This document shows, piece by piece, positions 1-12,929 of a DNA stretch of 64,000 nucleotides. Under the pieces are notes generated by a model. That model worked only from the letters and a program-made list of their open reading frames with translations. It searched no databases and was not told where the DNA came from. Origin of the DNA: Mytilus californianus (Eukaryota; Mollusca; Bivalvia; Mytilida; Mytilidae); contig NW_026262668.1 of assembly GCF_021869535.1 (NCBI RefSeq), forward strand, positions 67,477,558 through 67,541,557, given 5' to 3'. The translations under genes were made by a program, and so were the position numbers. Each line of letters begins with the position of its first letter. Position 1 is the first letter of the stretch.

Positions 1-3000
1 CAAAACAGATAAAATTAAAAATGGTATACCGCAAACATGAGGTGCAAAAATTTGTACACCATATCCGGATTTCGACAATAAATGTCTCTTCAGTGATGTT
101 AGGAATCGAAACGGTATTTGGAAGGCCATATAATTTACCTCAATTTAGGATAGACTCTTGAATTTTGAAAGAGTCAAAATAGGATGAACGGATCATATAA
201 ACCCGAAGGCAAATATAATACAAGCCCAAACGAAAAAATATAAACAAGTCTAAATTGAAAACAACGTTCAAACCTATGATTGCGTTGGATAAAAACCGCA
301 ATTTTTATACGTGTGCATGCAAAACAAATTTCTTGGTAGATGGGTCTAAATACAGCACAAACAACATTTTCCAAAACACCAAATGAGTGAAAAAGTATAT
401 TTTAACAAAACGCATTTGACTAGCAGGTCGAACAACTGATGTTCTTAAACCCTGCTGACTGCCATTGGCGATTGCCAACTAAACGGATCACAAGATGTAA
501 CAAAACAGATCTTATTATAAAATTATTACCAAACAGAAAAAAATAAACTTGCGGAAAAGATGGTATACCGCAAACATGAGGTGCAAAAACTTGTACACCA
601 TATCCGGATTTCGACAATAAATGTCTCTTCAGTGATGTTAGGAATCGAAACGGTATTTGGAAGGCCATATAATTTACCTCAATTTAGGATAGACTCTTGA
701 ATTTTGAAAGAGTCAAAATAGGATGAACGGATCATATAAACCCGAAGGCAAATATAATACAAGCCCAAACGAAAAAATATAAATAAGTCTAAATTGAAAA
801 CAACGTTCAAACCTATGATTGCGTTGGATAAAAACTGCAATTTTTATACGTTTGCATGCAAAACAAATTTCTTGGTAGATGGGTCTAAATACAGCACAAA
901 CAACATTTTCCAAAAGACCAAATGAGTGAAAAAGTATATTTTAACAAAACACATTTGACTAGCAGGTCGAACAACTGATGTTCTTAAACCCTGCTGACTG
1001 CCATTGGCGATTGCCAAATAAACGGATCACAAGATGTAACAAAACAGATCTAATTAAAAATGGTATACCGCAAACATGAGGTGCAAAAATTTGTACACCA
1101 TATCCGGATTTCGACAATAAATGTCTCTTCAGTGATGTAAGGAATCGAAACGGTATTTGGAAGGCCATATAATTTACCTCAATTTAGGATAGACTCTTGA
1201 ATTTTGAAAGAGTCAAAATAGGATGAACGGATCATATAAACCCGAAGGCAAATACAATACAAGCCCAAACGAAAAAATATAAACAAGTCTAAATTGAAAA
1301 CAACGTTCAAACCTATGATTGCGTTGGATAAAAACCGCAATTTTTATACGTGTGCATGCAAAACAAATTTCTTGGTAGATGGGTCTAAATACAGCACAAA
1401 CAACATTTTCCAAAACACCAAATGAGTGAAAAAGTATATTTTAACAAAACGCATTTGACTAGCAGGTCGAACAACTGATGTTCTTAAACCCTGCTGACTG
1501 CCATTGGCGATTGCCAACTAAACGGATCACAAGATGTAACAAAACAGATCTTATTATAAAATTATTACCAAACAGAAAAAAATAAACTTGCGGAAAAGAT
1601 GGTATACCGCAAACATGAGGTGCAAAAACTTGTACACCATATCCGGATTTCGACAATAAATGTCTCTTCAGTGATGTTAGGAATCGAAACGGTATTTGGA
1701 AGGCCATATAATTTACCTCAATTTAGGATAGACTCTTGAATTTTGAAAGAGTCAAAATAGGATGAACGGATCATATAAACCCGAAGGCAAATATAATACA
1801 AGCCCAAACGAAAAAATATAAATAAGTCTAAATTGAAAACAACGTTCAAACCTATGATTGCGTTGGATAAAAACTGCATTTTTTATACGTTTGCATGCAA
1901 AACAAATTTCTTGGTAGATGGGTCTAAATACAGCACAAACAACATTTTCCAAAAGACCAAATGAGTGAAAAAGTATATTTTAACAAAACGCATTTGACTA
2001 GCAGGTCGAACAACTGATGTTCTTAAACCCTGCTGACTGCCATTGGCGATTGCCAAATAAACGGATCACAAGATGTAACAAAACAGATCTAATTAAAAAT
2101 GGTATACCGCAAACATGAGGTGCAAAAATTTGTACACCATATCCGGATTTCGACAATAAATGTCTCTTCAGTGATGTTAGGAATCGAAACGGTATTTGGA
2201 AGGCCATATAATTTACCTCAATTTAGGATAGACTCTTGAATTTTGAAAGAGTCAAAATAGGATGAACGGATCATATAAACCCGAAGGCAAATATAATACA
2301 AGCCCAAACGAAAAAATATAAACAAGTCTAAATTGAAAACAACGTTCAAACCTATGATTGCGTTGGATAAAAACCGCAATTTTTATACGTGTGCATGCAA
2401 AACAAATTTCTTGGTAGATGGGTCTAACTACAGCACAAACAACATTTTCCAAAAGACCAAATGAGTGAAAAAGTATATTTTAACAAAACGCATTTGACTA
2501 GCAGGTCGAACAACTGATGTTCTTAAACCCTGCTGACTGCCATTGGCGATTGCCAAATAAACGGATCACAAGATGTAACAAAACAGATCTTATTATTAAA
2601 TTATTACCAAACAGAAAACAATAAACTTGCGGAAAAGATGGTATACAGCAAACATGAGGTGCAAAAACTTGTACACCATATCCGGATTTCGACAATAAAT
2701 GTCTCTTCAGTGATGTTAGGAATCGAAACGGTATTTGGAAGGCCATATAATTTACCTCAATTTAGGATAGACTCTTGAATTTTGAAAGAGTCAAAATAGG
2801 ATGAACGGATCATATAAACCCGAAGGCAAATATAATATAAGCCCAAACGAAAAAATATAAACAAGTCTAAATTGAAAACAACGTTCAAACCTATGATTGC
2901 GTTGGATAAAAACCGCAATTTTTATACGTGTGCATGCAAAACAAATTTCTTGGTAGATGGGTCTAAATACAGCACAAACAACATTTTCCAAAACACCAAA

Positions 3001-3358
3001 TGAGTGAAAAAGTATATTTTAACAAAACGCATTTGACTAGCAGGTCGAACAACTGATGTTCTTAAACCCTGCTGACTGCCATTGGCGATTGCCAAATAAA
3101 CGGATCACAAGATGTAACAAAACAGATCTTATTATTAAATTAATACCAAACAGAAAACAAAAAACTTGCGGAAAAGATGGTATACCGCAAACATGAGGTG
3201 CAAAAGTTTGTACACCATACCCGGATTTCGACAATAAATATCTCGTCAGTGATGTTAGGAATCGAAACGGTATTTGGAAGGCCATATAATTTACCTGAAT
3301 TTAGGCTAGATTCTTGAATTTTGAAAGAGTCAAAATAGGATGAACGGATCATATAAAC
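1..3358. repeat. Satellite array with alternating 539/500-bp monomers
   Basis: A tandem array enters from the left edge and ends near 3358. Using the landmark TGGTATACC, monomers start at 22, 561, 1061, 1600, 2100, 2639 and 3178, so spacings are 539, 500, 539, 500, 539, 539. Long monomers carry 39 bp (for example about 521-559) that short ones lack. Short monomers also share private variants: GTTTGCATGC instead of GTGTGCATGC, and AATAAGTC instead of AACAAGTC. This is a two-monomer higher-order repeat of 1,039 bp, with the last units breaking the alternation. Copies are nearly identical. The minus-strand ORFs of 66 and 82/69 codons repeated in every unit are by-products of array identity; I see no domain in them. 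Confidence 0.96.
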
Positions 3359-5029
3359 CTTGGAAATAATTACAAACGGCGTAACTAATTATATATAGTG
3401 AATTATGTAATGCTTCTTGAACGACGAGTAAAATAAACACTCTAGAATTATATAGAAGTCAAAATTATGTTGACTAAGTCAGTCTTATAGTTATCAGAAA
3501 CAAACACACCAAATTGACAACAGGTTGTATATTACAAAATGATTTTCTTATTTGGATAAAATGATTATTTTAATCATTAAATATTATAATAATACACAAG
3601 CCCGTGTTTATTCGAAATCAGATATTATTTTATACTTTATTTCTACTTTTAACTCAACGGATATCAATAATTCTGTATTGGCATGACTTATTCTTTAGGA
3701 ATTGGTTCTATATGCTAATCTCACAACGATTTGAGATAATAATTTGCAGATTCAACTCATTTTGTTAATTGTGGGTTTTTAAGTAATCTTTAATTTGTCA
3801 TTTTCAAATAGGATTAATAATGATTTTCTACTGATGCTTTTGTATTTGAATTTATCAAAGTCTACGTGTGGATACTTTCTCAACATAAAAGACATTGTAA
3901 ATTTCGAATGCTATAGTCTTACATTGTAAGAATTTCTTCGATTTGAATTCTATTGCAAAACAATGATTTTTTTTAGGAAGACGAAGCAATATGAACAAAA
4001 AATCGTCTTTAAACTGTCAATAGAGAAGGAAGTCCTTTGAAATAATTACAAACGGCGTAACTAATTAAAATCAGATAATTCAGGATAATTCTTCTTAAGA
4101 ATGCAAATCAGCACTGCGCTTTTCATATTGAAGTAATAGCATTTACGTGTTAACAACATTTTTTCTTCTTGTAAAAGAAAGTCTACGCTGCATTTATAAA
4201 TGAATATGCATCCAGGACATAGAACAAGATTTCACTAACAGAAACTCCAGATGAAATCACAAAACGAAAGCTCAGAAGAAAAGTGAAATCGAGTGTTGTG
4301 ATTGTGCAGTTTTTTCCCCTGTGTTTGTTTCACCCGCCAAGCAATAAACCACAGAGTATTTTCAAGATATCGTTAATACATGTTAGTTTGTCAATGAATT
4401 GATAAGATGTTATTCAGAATCCGGTACCAATATAACTGTGTAAACCGTTTTCTCGTACAGCATGCAGAGTTCCCTTACAATTAATGAGCTCTTATCAACG
4501 AGAAACTTGGTTGTATATGCATATAAAACACAGCAATATATCAGACTGGTTTGATGAGAGACGTAAAATATTTTTTTTTTGTGGAGAGTTTTTTTTTTGT
4601 GGAGAGTTAAATTTACTTGAGAAAAATCATGTATCGCTGCATCGCTGCATATAAAACATCTAAATCATTTAAATATATCTCTAATATTTTTTTTTACCCC
4701 AATTTGTTTGGTTTTATAACTTTGTAAAATATATTAAATATAAATGTATTCTTTGATAATGAATATAAGCTACATGCATCACTCCCATTTTCCTTTTTAT
4801 CAACGTGTCATTTTTAACTGAGATTCATAATTTGACATTGTGAAATGAAGCATTTTGTTAATGTACATGAACTGCTTTCAGAGGATTTGTATTAAAGTAA
4901 TATGAAACGAGTTTCTTATAATTTTAATGTTATCGAAATTATTGAACAGATCCATGTATATATACTAAGCTAAGTCCTACTTGCACGTTTTTTAAATATT
5001 TATCACGAATCTATAACTTATCATCGACA
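3359..5029. other. AT-rich unique DNA with a 29-bp direct repeat
   Basis: No convincing gene is seen. A 29-bp direct repeat (GAAATAATTACAAACGGCGT and onward) occurs at 3363-3391 and 4039-4067, preceded in both places by CCTT plus one variable base. The first copy lies within a few bases of the satellite array edge. A short tandem of the TTTTTGTGGAGAG type occurs near 4570-4610. Confidence 0.7.
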
Positions 5030-5550
5030 AAAAATATTTCATTCAGTGATTGTTGATCGCAAGCTAATTAACTTTCGAGTTTGTTGTCGAAGTTTACCGG
5101 ATCGTGAAATTGATAAACAATCAACACAGAGCATGTGGAGCACGTGACAAATAAGCGAATTGATAGAACCATGACATTTTTTTAAATATTTTCCATACGT
5201 TCCAATTTGTCCCATAAGAATCAGATATTACTATTTACCTTCTAGTGCACGTTTGTTTACATTATTTCATCACAGTTTTCCCCTCGCACTTGCGCTGTGC
5301 GGTGGCCGAAATTCTAACGATAGGTCTTCTAGTTAAGGTCATGCATACGGAAAAATATCGGCGAATTAGTGTACGGGAAGACAATAATTGAATAGTAGTA
5401 CATTTATGAAGATTTCGATAATTAAAGGATTTTCTTTTACAAGAAAGTTCACGTACACTTGTCTTATAGTAAAACTTAGCCATTCAAGTATATAAAACAT
5501 ATTCAACTTTTTTTTAATTTGAAATTTCATATGACTTTAAATTTTAATGA
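5030..5550. repeat. Diverged tandem duplication, copy 1
   Basis: This segment aligns with 5870-6415 over most of its length. Shared landmarks include AAACAATCAACACAGA (near 5117 and 5961), the CAGTGCACG/TAGTGCACG block before GTTTACAT, and the ACACTTGTcTtATAGTAAAACTT block. The two copies lie about 845 bp apart and have diverged with many indels, so the duplication is old. A 73-codon minus-strand ORF at 5262-5483 is not kept open in copy 2, which argues against coding. Confidence 0.8.
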
Positions 5551-5869
5551 TTACTGCTTCGTAATTTTTCTTATATTATCATTGTCAAAGCAGTCTATTT
5601 CTTATTGTTAAAGTAGGAAACGTCCTTAAAACTTGCCTCATGCCTGAAAATTAAGCAACAGCAGTGAGTGATAAAATTTAAATATTCAAGGAGATGTTAT
5701 ATAGCATGCATTTATCTAAAATCTGATCTGACTGGTAAGCATATCCATGTTTGATAAAATTTAAGTAAATATTCAATTGCAAGAAATGTCTAATTTACAT
5801 ATGAAGTGGTATGAAACATGTACCCATTTTTATGGTACAAACTTCCAAAACTATTTCTTTACAATTTAT

Positions 5870-6415
5870 CAAAATTTCATTCAGGGGTGATTGACCGAGA
5901 ACGCTAGCTGCTAATTAACTTTCGGGTTTTATTGCCAAAGTTTACCGATCGTGAACTTGATAAACAATCAACACAGAATCATGAAGCACGTGAGTGAGTT
6001 GATTGAGCGATGTTATTTTATATATATATATTTTCTATACGTTTCCAATTGCTAATTAAACTTTGTCATAACAGTTGTTAAATAATTTGGTGTAATAAAT
6101 GTTTTCTTTCAGAATCAGTTAACACTATCTACCTTCCAGTGCACGTATGTTTACATTTTCATTCGTCACGGTTTTTCCCTTGCACTTGAGCTGTGTGGTT
6201 GCCGAAGTTCCAACAAGAGGTCTCAAGGTTAATGTCACTGCATACGAACAAGCTATTGGCGAATAAGAGTACAGGAAGACAATAATTCAATAGCAGTACA
6301 TTTCTGTAGATTTAGATAAGATAAAGAATTTTCTTTTACAAATAAGTAAATACACACTTGTTTAATAGTAAAACTTTTTTTTTAATTTGAAGTATCATTT
6401 GACTTTAATGCCGTT
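5870..6415. repeat. Diverged tandem duplication, copy 2
   Basis: Second copy of the 5030-5550 segment, in the same orientation, with substitutions and small indels throughout. The sequence between the copies (5551-5869) and after this one (6416-7029) shows nothing recognisable. Confidence 0.8.
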
Positions 6416-7029
6416 AACTTTAGTAAAGGTGAGTGATCGTTTGGAATGATCCTAGTGTGAAATAAAATCAGTGAAAACACAGAATGACTTATGACAAGTA
6501 AACTAAACATTTCTTTTATGAGATTGATTAAAACATAGCTAATTTCACTTTGTTTTGTATTCTACACGCAAATGAGACATCTACATTCAAAATGATTCCT
6601 TTTGAATTTGTTTTATATTTTAGCAGTAAAGAAATTGTTTCCAATTTTATAATTGTCTTAGTATAAGTGTAATTACATTTTGTGAGCTTGAAATTTCAAA
6701 ATTATAAACATAGCTTTCTTGTAATTTACTTTTCATTTCCTGTTGGTAAATATCATTGAAATATTTGAAATAAAGATAATTCATATAGCATGTTCACGAG
6801 ACCATGTTTAAGATAGAAGGAGAAAACCTCGGAAATCAAAGAAGCCTATTTTTGTAAATATGGATAAATTTTACAAGCCTAGCTTTTAGTAAAAATATTT
6901 GGGTTAAGATGTATTCAATGAAACTCACCTTTTGCAGCAATTTATCATTTTAAAATTTGTATTATTGCAAAATGGACAACATATTTTACAAAAAATCACA
7001 CAAAAAAGTACCAAGAAGTCAACACTTAC

Positions 7030-7319
7030 AATTTTGGAACAATCAGATTCCATTTAAGCGTCCAGTTAGTATGATAGAAACAATCAACAATTTTCATGTA
7101 ACATTTGTTTGTATCGTTCTGGTAACTAGCAGCACAACATCCATTTATTTGGCAGTGTACAGCACATTGTTTTACTGATATTGTGCTCAACGCCTTGTCT
7201 TTAAGTGACGTGAATCTTTTATCTTGTTCTACGTTAAAATGAACCGTCTTCCTTTGTAGATAGCCATCAGTTGTTCGCATTTTATAAGACAGAAAACAAA
7301 GATAAACGAGAATCAGCAT
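7030..7319 (-). CDS. Orphan first exon: signal peptide plus PAN/apple-like motif
   Basis: This reads as the 5' coding exon of a secreted protein. The chosen start at 7319 opens with a hydrophobic stretch (MLILVYLCFLS) suited to a signal peptide; an in-frame upstream start at 7403 is possible but puts a charged lead first. Cysteines fall at residues 52, 56, 61, 62, 73 and 80, including CCAASY, as in PAN/apple-type modules. The exon ends at 7030 with the donor GTAAGT in phase 2, and the reading frame stops 2 bases inside the intron. Cysteine spacing, distance to the splice site, phase and donor context match exon 1 of the lectin gene at 36942-37225, so a paralogous lectin gene is inferred. No matching exon 2 was found to the left within the window; the remainder may lie beyond the edge, or this may be a gene remnant. 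Confidence 0.62.
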
Positions 7320-8618
7320 ATTCAAACTTCTTTGACAACCTCGAGATACACATGCAAGAAATTCAATTGGCAAGACAATTGTATACTTGTTGTATTCGAT
7401 CAAGGATAATAAATCGATATGTTATGAGATCTATTAATGATTGATGAATTTGGAACATTAACCAAATATACGTAAATACTTAAAGGAGAAAATACATTTT
7501 ATAATTTAACGTGCTTTTCAAAATATGTTTTGAGCTTATCTTTTCAATAGTAAAATATTGAATTAAACGAAGCTTGCGCTTTATGCTAATATCATTTTCC
7601 CAAAATAACTATGTTACCCGGTAAATCAACTTTATGTCTTCGCTGTAGTAAATGCACAGGGAACTACAGCTTCAAACCGCACTTCATTTTTTAACTAGCT
7701 TAATGTTAAATAATTTATTATCAATTTTAAATATTTCTTTTTATCAGTAATCAATATCATGTGTTTTTCGTTTTTGTTTGTCTTTGCTTGTAAGTTCTTT
7801 TTTTAGAAGAGTTCGGTGTTTGTGGTTGACGAGGTCTGTTGTACTGTTCATTATTTATGGGATTCATATTCTCCTTCTTATGTATTATTTAATTTGTTTA
7901 TCTTCAACGGAAATATTAAGGTGCAGAAAAAAGAAGACTAAACGCGGTGTTAAAAATTAAATTTGGTCGAATCAGAGACATATGTATAATATATATATGT
8001 CTCTGTTGGAATAAAAATATGCATATGAAACACATCATAAACAATCATCTTTCGGGTGACCGAATCTTTTAAACGTACATTTAAAAAAGGATACTTCTAA
8101 TAAATGACATCTTACGTATACGTTATTCGAATTTAGTGGGTAATAAAAAAAAAACATTCCGATTAAAACGAATTGCATTGTAATACCGTCAGGACAGTGA
8201 TGTATTTTCGTTCAAATGTTAAGGGATGAGCCTTTACAAAAAGTGGCAGTCCGAATTCCTTTGTTTGCTGAAAACTATGTTCTACTTGAAAGGGGGAATT
8301 GTATGTATATACATATATACGAATTCGTCAAACCTTTTCCCCTAGATATAGAAATAAATACGGATATATGATAGCAGCGTTACCGCATGAAATTTTCTAG
8401 AAAGTATTTTCATCATATTTTCATACTGTATTATGATTTTTTGTTTGGTTGTAGTTTTTTGTTTTTGTTATTGACTATTTAGTTAATGCAAAGTTATTAT
8501 ATTAAGTTCTTTTCCTGTACAGATTTCTATTATTTGTTATTTTGTGTATCCTTTGGAGTATACTTCTGAAGATTCGAAGCGGGAGGATTCAGATACGTAA
8601 TAAAAAATAATTTAATTT
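7320..8618. other. Non-coding stretch with an AT hairpin
   Basis: No gene recognised. A perfect-stem inverted repeat CAGAGACATAT...ATATGTCTCTG spans 7973-8005. A 60-codon ORF at 7778-7960 has no recognisable content. Confidence 0.5.
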
Positions 8619-8830
8619 GGAATTTTATGCGACAGTCATACAAGTGAGAGGTTTAATCCACAATTTTTCTACCTAAGGAAATGCATGTACCAAGTCATGA
8701 ATATGACAGTTGTTTTCCATTCGTTTGATGTGTTTGAGCTTTTGATTTTGCCATTTGATAAGGGACTTTCCGTTTTGAATTTTCCTTAGAGTTCGGTATT
8801 TTTGTTATTTTACTTTTTTTAACAGCAAAT
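8619..8830 (+). mobile_element. Solo 3' tail of a Penelope-like element
   Basis: The segment matches, with point changes, the sequence following the Penelope-like reverse transcriptase relic at 16051-16300. Landmarks are GGAATTTTATGCGAC, TCATACAAGTGAGAGG and GATAAGGGACTTTCCGTTTT. It lacks the roughly 25-bp piece (GCTAACTATAATACCAG) present in the longer copy. A third copy lies on the minus strand at 33405-33535. No coding part is attached, so this is a solo tail. Confidence 0.75.
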
Positions 8831-10929
8831 CTGAGGACTCATTTTGTATTGAATACCTAAACTTCACAAAATTCCGTACAAACAACGGTAAATTGCCGGC
8901 TAATCTGCATGTTCTACAAAGGAATTGTTAACTTCAGAATCGGTTGGAAAAGAAACGGAAATATGGAAACGTTTCCGATGTTGGTCCTATTGTTAGGGAA
9001 TTTAAAAGTTGTGACGTCATTTGCAATATAAACAAAGAAACGCTATCATCAGGTAACGTTTTTTATCACATCAAAATCTGAATTAAAAAGATGTACATTC
9101 AAATGGTAAAAAGGACAGAAAACTCTGTTATTTTAATGTAAACAAGTTCGACCAGTTTCGAGTTGTTAAGGAACGGATCTGTATCATAACCGACAAGTGT
9201 TAAAATTATCATCAATAATGGTAATGACCAATTGACAAATGTTATATGACTTCATACATTTTTTAATCTTTGTGTCTTTTTGTTAAATATCAAACAAAAA
9301 ACAAAATTAAATTAAATTAAAGCAAAGTCTACCATAAATTAGAAAAGGACACCAAAAGGATACAAATTTTATTGTTATTGTGTGGTTGTCCATATTCTTT
9401 TTGGTAATCATATATACATTTTCGGGAAATCGTTTGACTAGTCATCGTCCATCAACAGAACCGGAACAGGGCAAATGCAACTGTTGGAAAAAGTTAGAAA
9501 AAACGTTTACGATTATAATTTTATTAGTATATCGATTTTTTATATTGATTTTTAGTAGTTTAATTGATTTGCTTACTGTTATATAAGGTACGTCCATTTT
9601 ACTCAAATCTCGAGCCTAAACGATACCGGAAAAGATTTCTGCGCAGATTCGGGAAAATAAAAAAAAAAAATAGAAAAAAAAAAGATAACGATTTTGAGTC
9701 CATTAGTAGATTGATTTTTTTTTATTTTTTTTTTTTTTATTGATTTTTCTACCGTAATTATGGACTTCGTCCCCATATAATAGATAGATAGAAACTTAAA
9801 TAAGCAAACGTGATCAGCAAGTCAACAACTACTATTAAGACAATAAAGAGGAAACCGTCCAACGACTCCTAACTGGACTTATTGCTCATCAATGATGATT
9901 TTCACCATTTTTTTTTGCATTTTGCCTTATATGATAAAAATTATAATAGATAAGTAGACACTTTAAATCACAAAAATGATCAAAACTCGAATTTTGCTGA
10001 TAAAGTTGGTAGACCATTACTCTTTATAGGAGTGATTGCCCTTAAATGAGGATTTTTTTTTTTTAACTTCTTTTGTGTTTTGAGCAAAAACTAAAGAAGA
10101 TAGATAGAAAATAAACAGACTAAATGAACAGAGTACAAGATCAACAAAACCGAGATTTTTGTCATGAATTCTAATCTCGTCTATAATGTTGGAGAGTGTC
10201 CTTTATTGAATATGCACATAGACCAAGGTGAGCGACATAGGCTCTTTAGAGCCTCTAGTTGTTTACTATTAACAAAATATGCCGTATGGTATCCAAAAAG
10301 TAATAAATTTATAGCATATGCTACCATTTTTAAATTGAAAAGCATTGTGGATTATTTCTTTTAGACGATTTTTCAATTGCAAATGGGGGATGGTGGTGGT
10401 ATACTGGGTTGAAAATCAAAAGTTTTGATAGAATTAATTTCAGAGAAAGATCAATTTAAAATTATCCAGAGGTTCTTTGGAGTTTTTTTAGAATCCACAT
10501 ACCACTACGCGAGTAAATAGTTTCACAGTATTTCTGAAAACCCCATTTCACTGCGGACAGAATTTTTGTCAATCTAATGAAAATTTTCCGTGAGTTCTCT
10601 TTAGAAACTCACCGCTGATCAATCGATGTTTGCATCTGTACAAAGATCCGTAATAAGCAGTTACATGTAGTAATCATCAAAAATCTTATGGATAACTGGA
10701 TACCATAAGAAGAATCTATCTATTTGTTTGTTCTGTTATCCGAACATAAAGGCTTTTTAAAAACAAGTAATCTCACTTTTTCGGGAAAATTAACTTAAAA
10801 TTGTTCTTATTATTTCATTTGATTTGTTTTCGAATTAGAATCGAGAATAATGGACAAAATGCGCAAAATAAATAAATGCGCAAAAAAAATTAATTAAGAA
10901 TAGAGAAAAATAAGGCAAAAAAGTAAAAA
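8831..10929. other. AT-rich gene desert with poly(A)/poly(T) tracts
   Basis: No gene recognised. Long A and T runs occur at about 9657-9690 and 9715-9740. The part from about 9700 to 10160 shares short landmarks (GACTTCGTCCCC, GTGATCAGCAAG, TTTTCACCATTTTTTT) with the repeat at 14360-14985 and may be an old copy of it. ORFs at 9380-9586 and 10164-10364 show no recognisable domains. Confidence 0.45.
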
Positions 10930-11030
10930 AAAGAGAATAATGGGGCACTCAAATATAAAGAATAGAGAATAATGGGGCACTAAAATATAAAGAATAGAGA
11001 ATAATAGCAAAAGATATAAAGAATACAGAA
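10930..11030. repeat. About 34-bp minisatellite
   Basis: Roughly three diverging units of the form GAATAATGGGGCACTCAAAT followed by ATAAAGAATAGA repeat in tandem, with degenerate flanking units rich in AGAATAGAGA. Confidence 0.8.
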
Positions 11031-11384
11031 ATGAAGGACCCCCAATTTAGACCCTCATATATTTGTACTACAAAATGCAGGATTCACCATAAAATAGAAT
11101 ATCAATGGGATTTTATTGATTTAGTTTTTGTTTATTTGACTGTTTGAAAAATATATGCAGGGAAAACAAAACCATATATGATCTTGTTTGATTTTCCTTA
11201 ATCGAGTCTATGTGCAAATTAATCGGGGTAATAAAAATGTCCACATCAAAGAAACATTTAGAAAGGTGAATTAACTTGGTCATAGTACATTTTTGGTATT
11301 CAGCGGATTATAATAAGGTGCATACAAATTTAATAACGGTGATAATCAAAACTAATAAAATGTGTTAGTACACATTTTTGTTTA

Positions 11385-11525
11385 GGGGCCAGCTAAAGCC
11401 CGCCTCCGGGTGCGGGGATTTCTCGCTGTGTTGAAGACCCATTGGTGGCCTTTGGCTGTTTTCTGCTCTTTGGTCGGGTTGTTGTCTCTTTGACACATTC
11501 CCCATTTCCATTCTCAATTTTATTT
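11385..11525 (+). repeat. Dispersed repeat tail
   Basis: A locally GC-rich block (AGCCCGCCTCCGGGTGCGGG) followed by GGTCGGGTTGTTGTCTCTTT and GACACATTCCCCATTTCCAT. I recognise this from memory as a common dispersed tail in Mytilus-type genomes. No second copy is present in this window, so the repeat status is established knowledge or recall, not shown here. Confidence 0.5.
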
Positions 11526-12929
11526 AACGAAACAATTAATAACAAAAAGGTTTATGTTATCACCGGTATATTATAAAAATAATTCAGAAATGCGAACGAA
11601 GACATTACTTATCGTGAAATTCAATGAATAAAGAAATAAGCATTTCATGACCATAACATTTTTGAAACGCAGCTAATTAAAAAAAAAAAAAAAGAATTTT
11701 TATAATTTAAATCTTTTAATAAAAGATTGAAAAAAATGAACTCAATCACAGAACAACTTTTCTTTTTCATATATTTTGATAATCACAGTTTATTAGTTAC
11801 AAACTTGCTTCCAAAAGAAAAAAGAAGTGACACTTAAATGAAAAATTGAAAATAACTATTGACATAGATTTACTTTATTTTAAATTATAAAACCTTTCTA
11901 CATGGAATGTGTCATTTACATCTACATATCTTCATAATGTTCCTACAGGTCTTGAGCAGAATCGACACAACTTTTGTTTTCTCCATCAATGGCTTAGCAT
12001 CACAAGAGTAAAAAAATTAAAAATTAAACAATGAGAAGTAAAAAGAGAAATCAACTTCACATCACCAGACCTATTAGTAAAAAGTGTTGTACCACGATGT
12101 AGTGAATATGGTGAAGAAACAAAGAAAAAAAAAACATATCATGTCTAGCAACGTTTCCCTTGTCACATAAATTTAAACGAATGATTTTATCACCTGCTAC
12201 ATCCACTGCAGCCACTTGCAAACCCATTTCTTAATGGACATGCATCCGAAGGATATATGATGTATAATGAATTATAAAACCTTTGATCAGAGCTTACCGT
12301 CTGAAGCAAGAAAATAAGATACTTTCATGACCACTGCTCTATGTATATATAGAAACAAAAACACTTATGCCAATTTCTATACTGTTTTAGAGTGGGACGT
12401 TTCTCATATGTTTATAAAAATAAGGAGATGAGGTATGATTGCCAATGAAAAAAACTATCCACCAAATTTCAAATGAAGTGGATGTAAACAATTATAGACA
12501 ATTGTACAGCCTTTAACAATGAGAAAAAACCCACACCATATAATCGGCTATAAAAGGCCCTGTCATGTTTGTTTGGGGTTGGTTTTTTTTTTTTGGCAGT
12601 ATGTCGTCAGGTAATTTAACTTTTTTTCTGTACGTTTTTAGACGATATTAACTGTTATCAGCTATTCGTGACATTGAATATACTTTTTATTGCCTTTCGA
12701 GTATTTGGCAGAAATCAACAAAGTGGAATTCTCTTGCTTCTTCTTCATGGAGGTTAACAATCTGAATTAGTACATAACTTGACTTTCTCATCCACTTACC
12801 TGGTATCGAACCTACTAAATGTACCTGCTTGTCAAGTGTTTTCAAGGTCAAGAAACTATACTTTAATTTTACTTTGTGCTATGTATCGATATATAAGCTC
12901 TTTTTAACTGACTTTAATATTTTTCTTTT
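11526..12929. other. No gene seen
   Basis: AT-rich DNA. A short piece near 12425-12470 (GAGGTATGATTGCCAATGA) is a minus-strand fragment of the dispersed tail seen at 12930-13245. Nothing else is recognised. Confidence 0.5.

Noticed and set aside
174-3285. Repeated 66- and 82/69-codon minus-strand ORFs in each satellite monomer
   Set aside because: They recur because the monomers are nearly identical. The 39-bp indel keeps frame only because 39 is a multiple of three. No domain, signal peptide or expression sign is visible.
6900-6960. Possible exon 2 of the orphan lectin paralogue before a GTGAGT donor
   Set aside because: No acceptor AG lies between the exon 1 donor and this site, and the encoded residues lack the W-x-D-A pattern.
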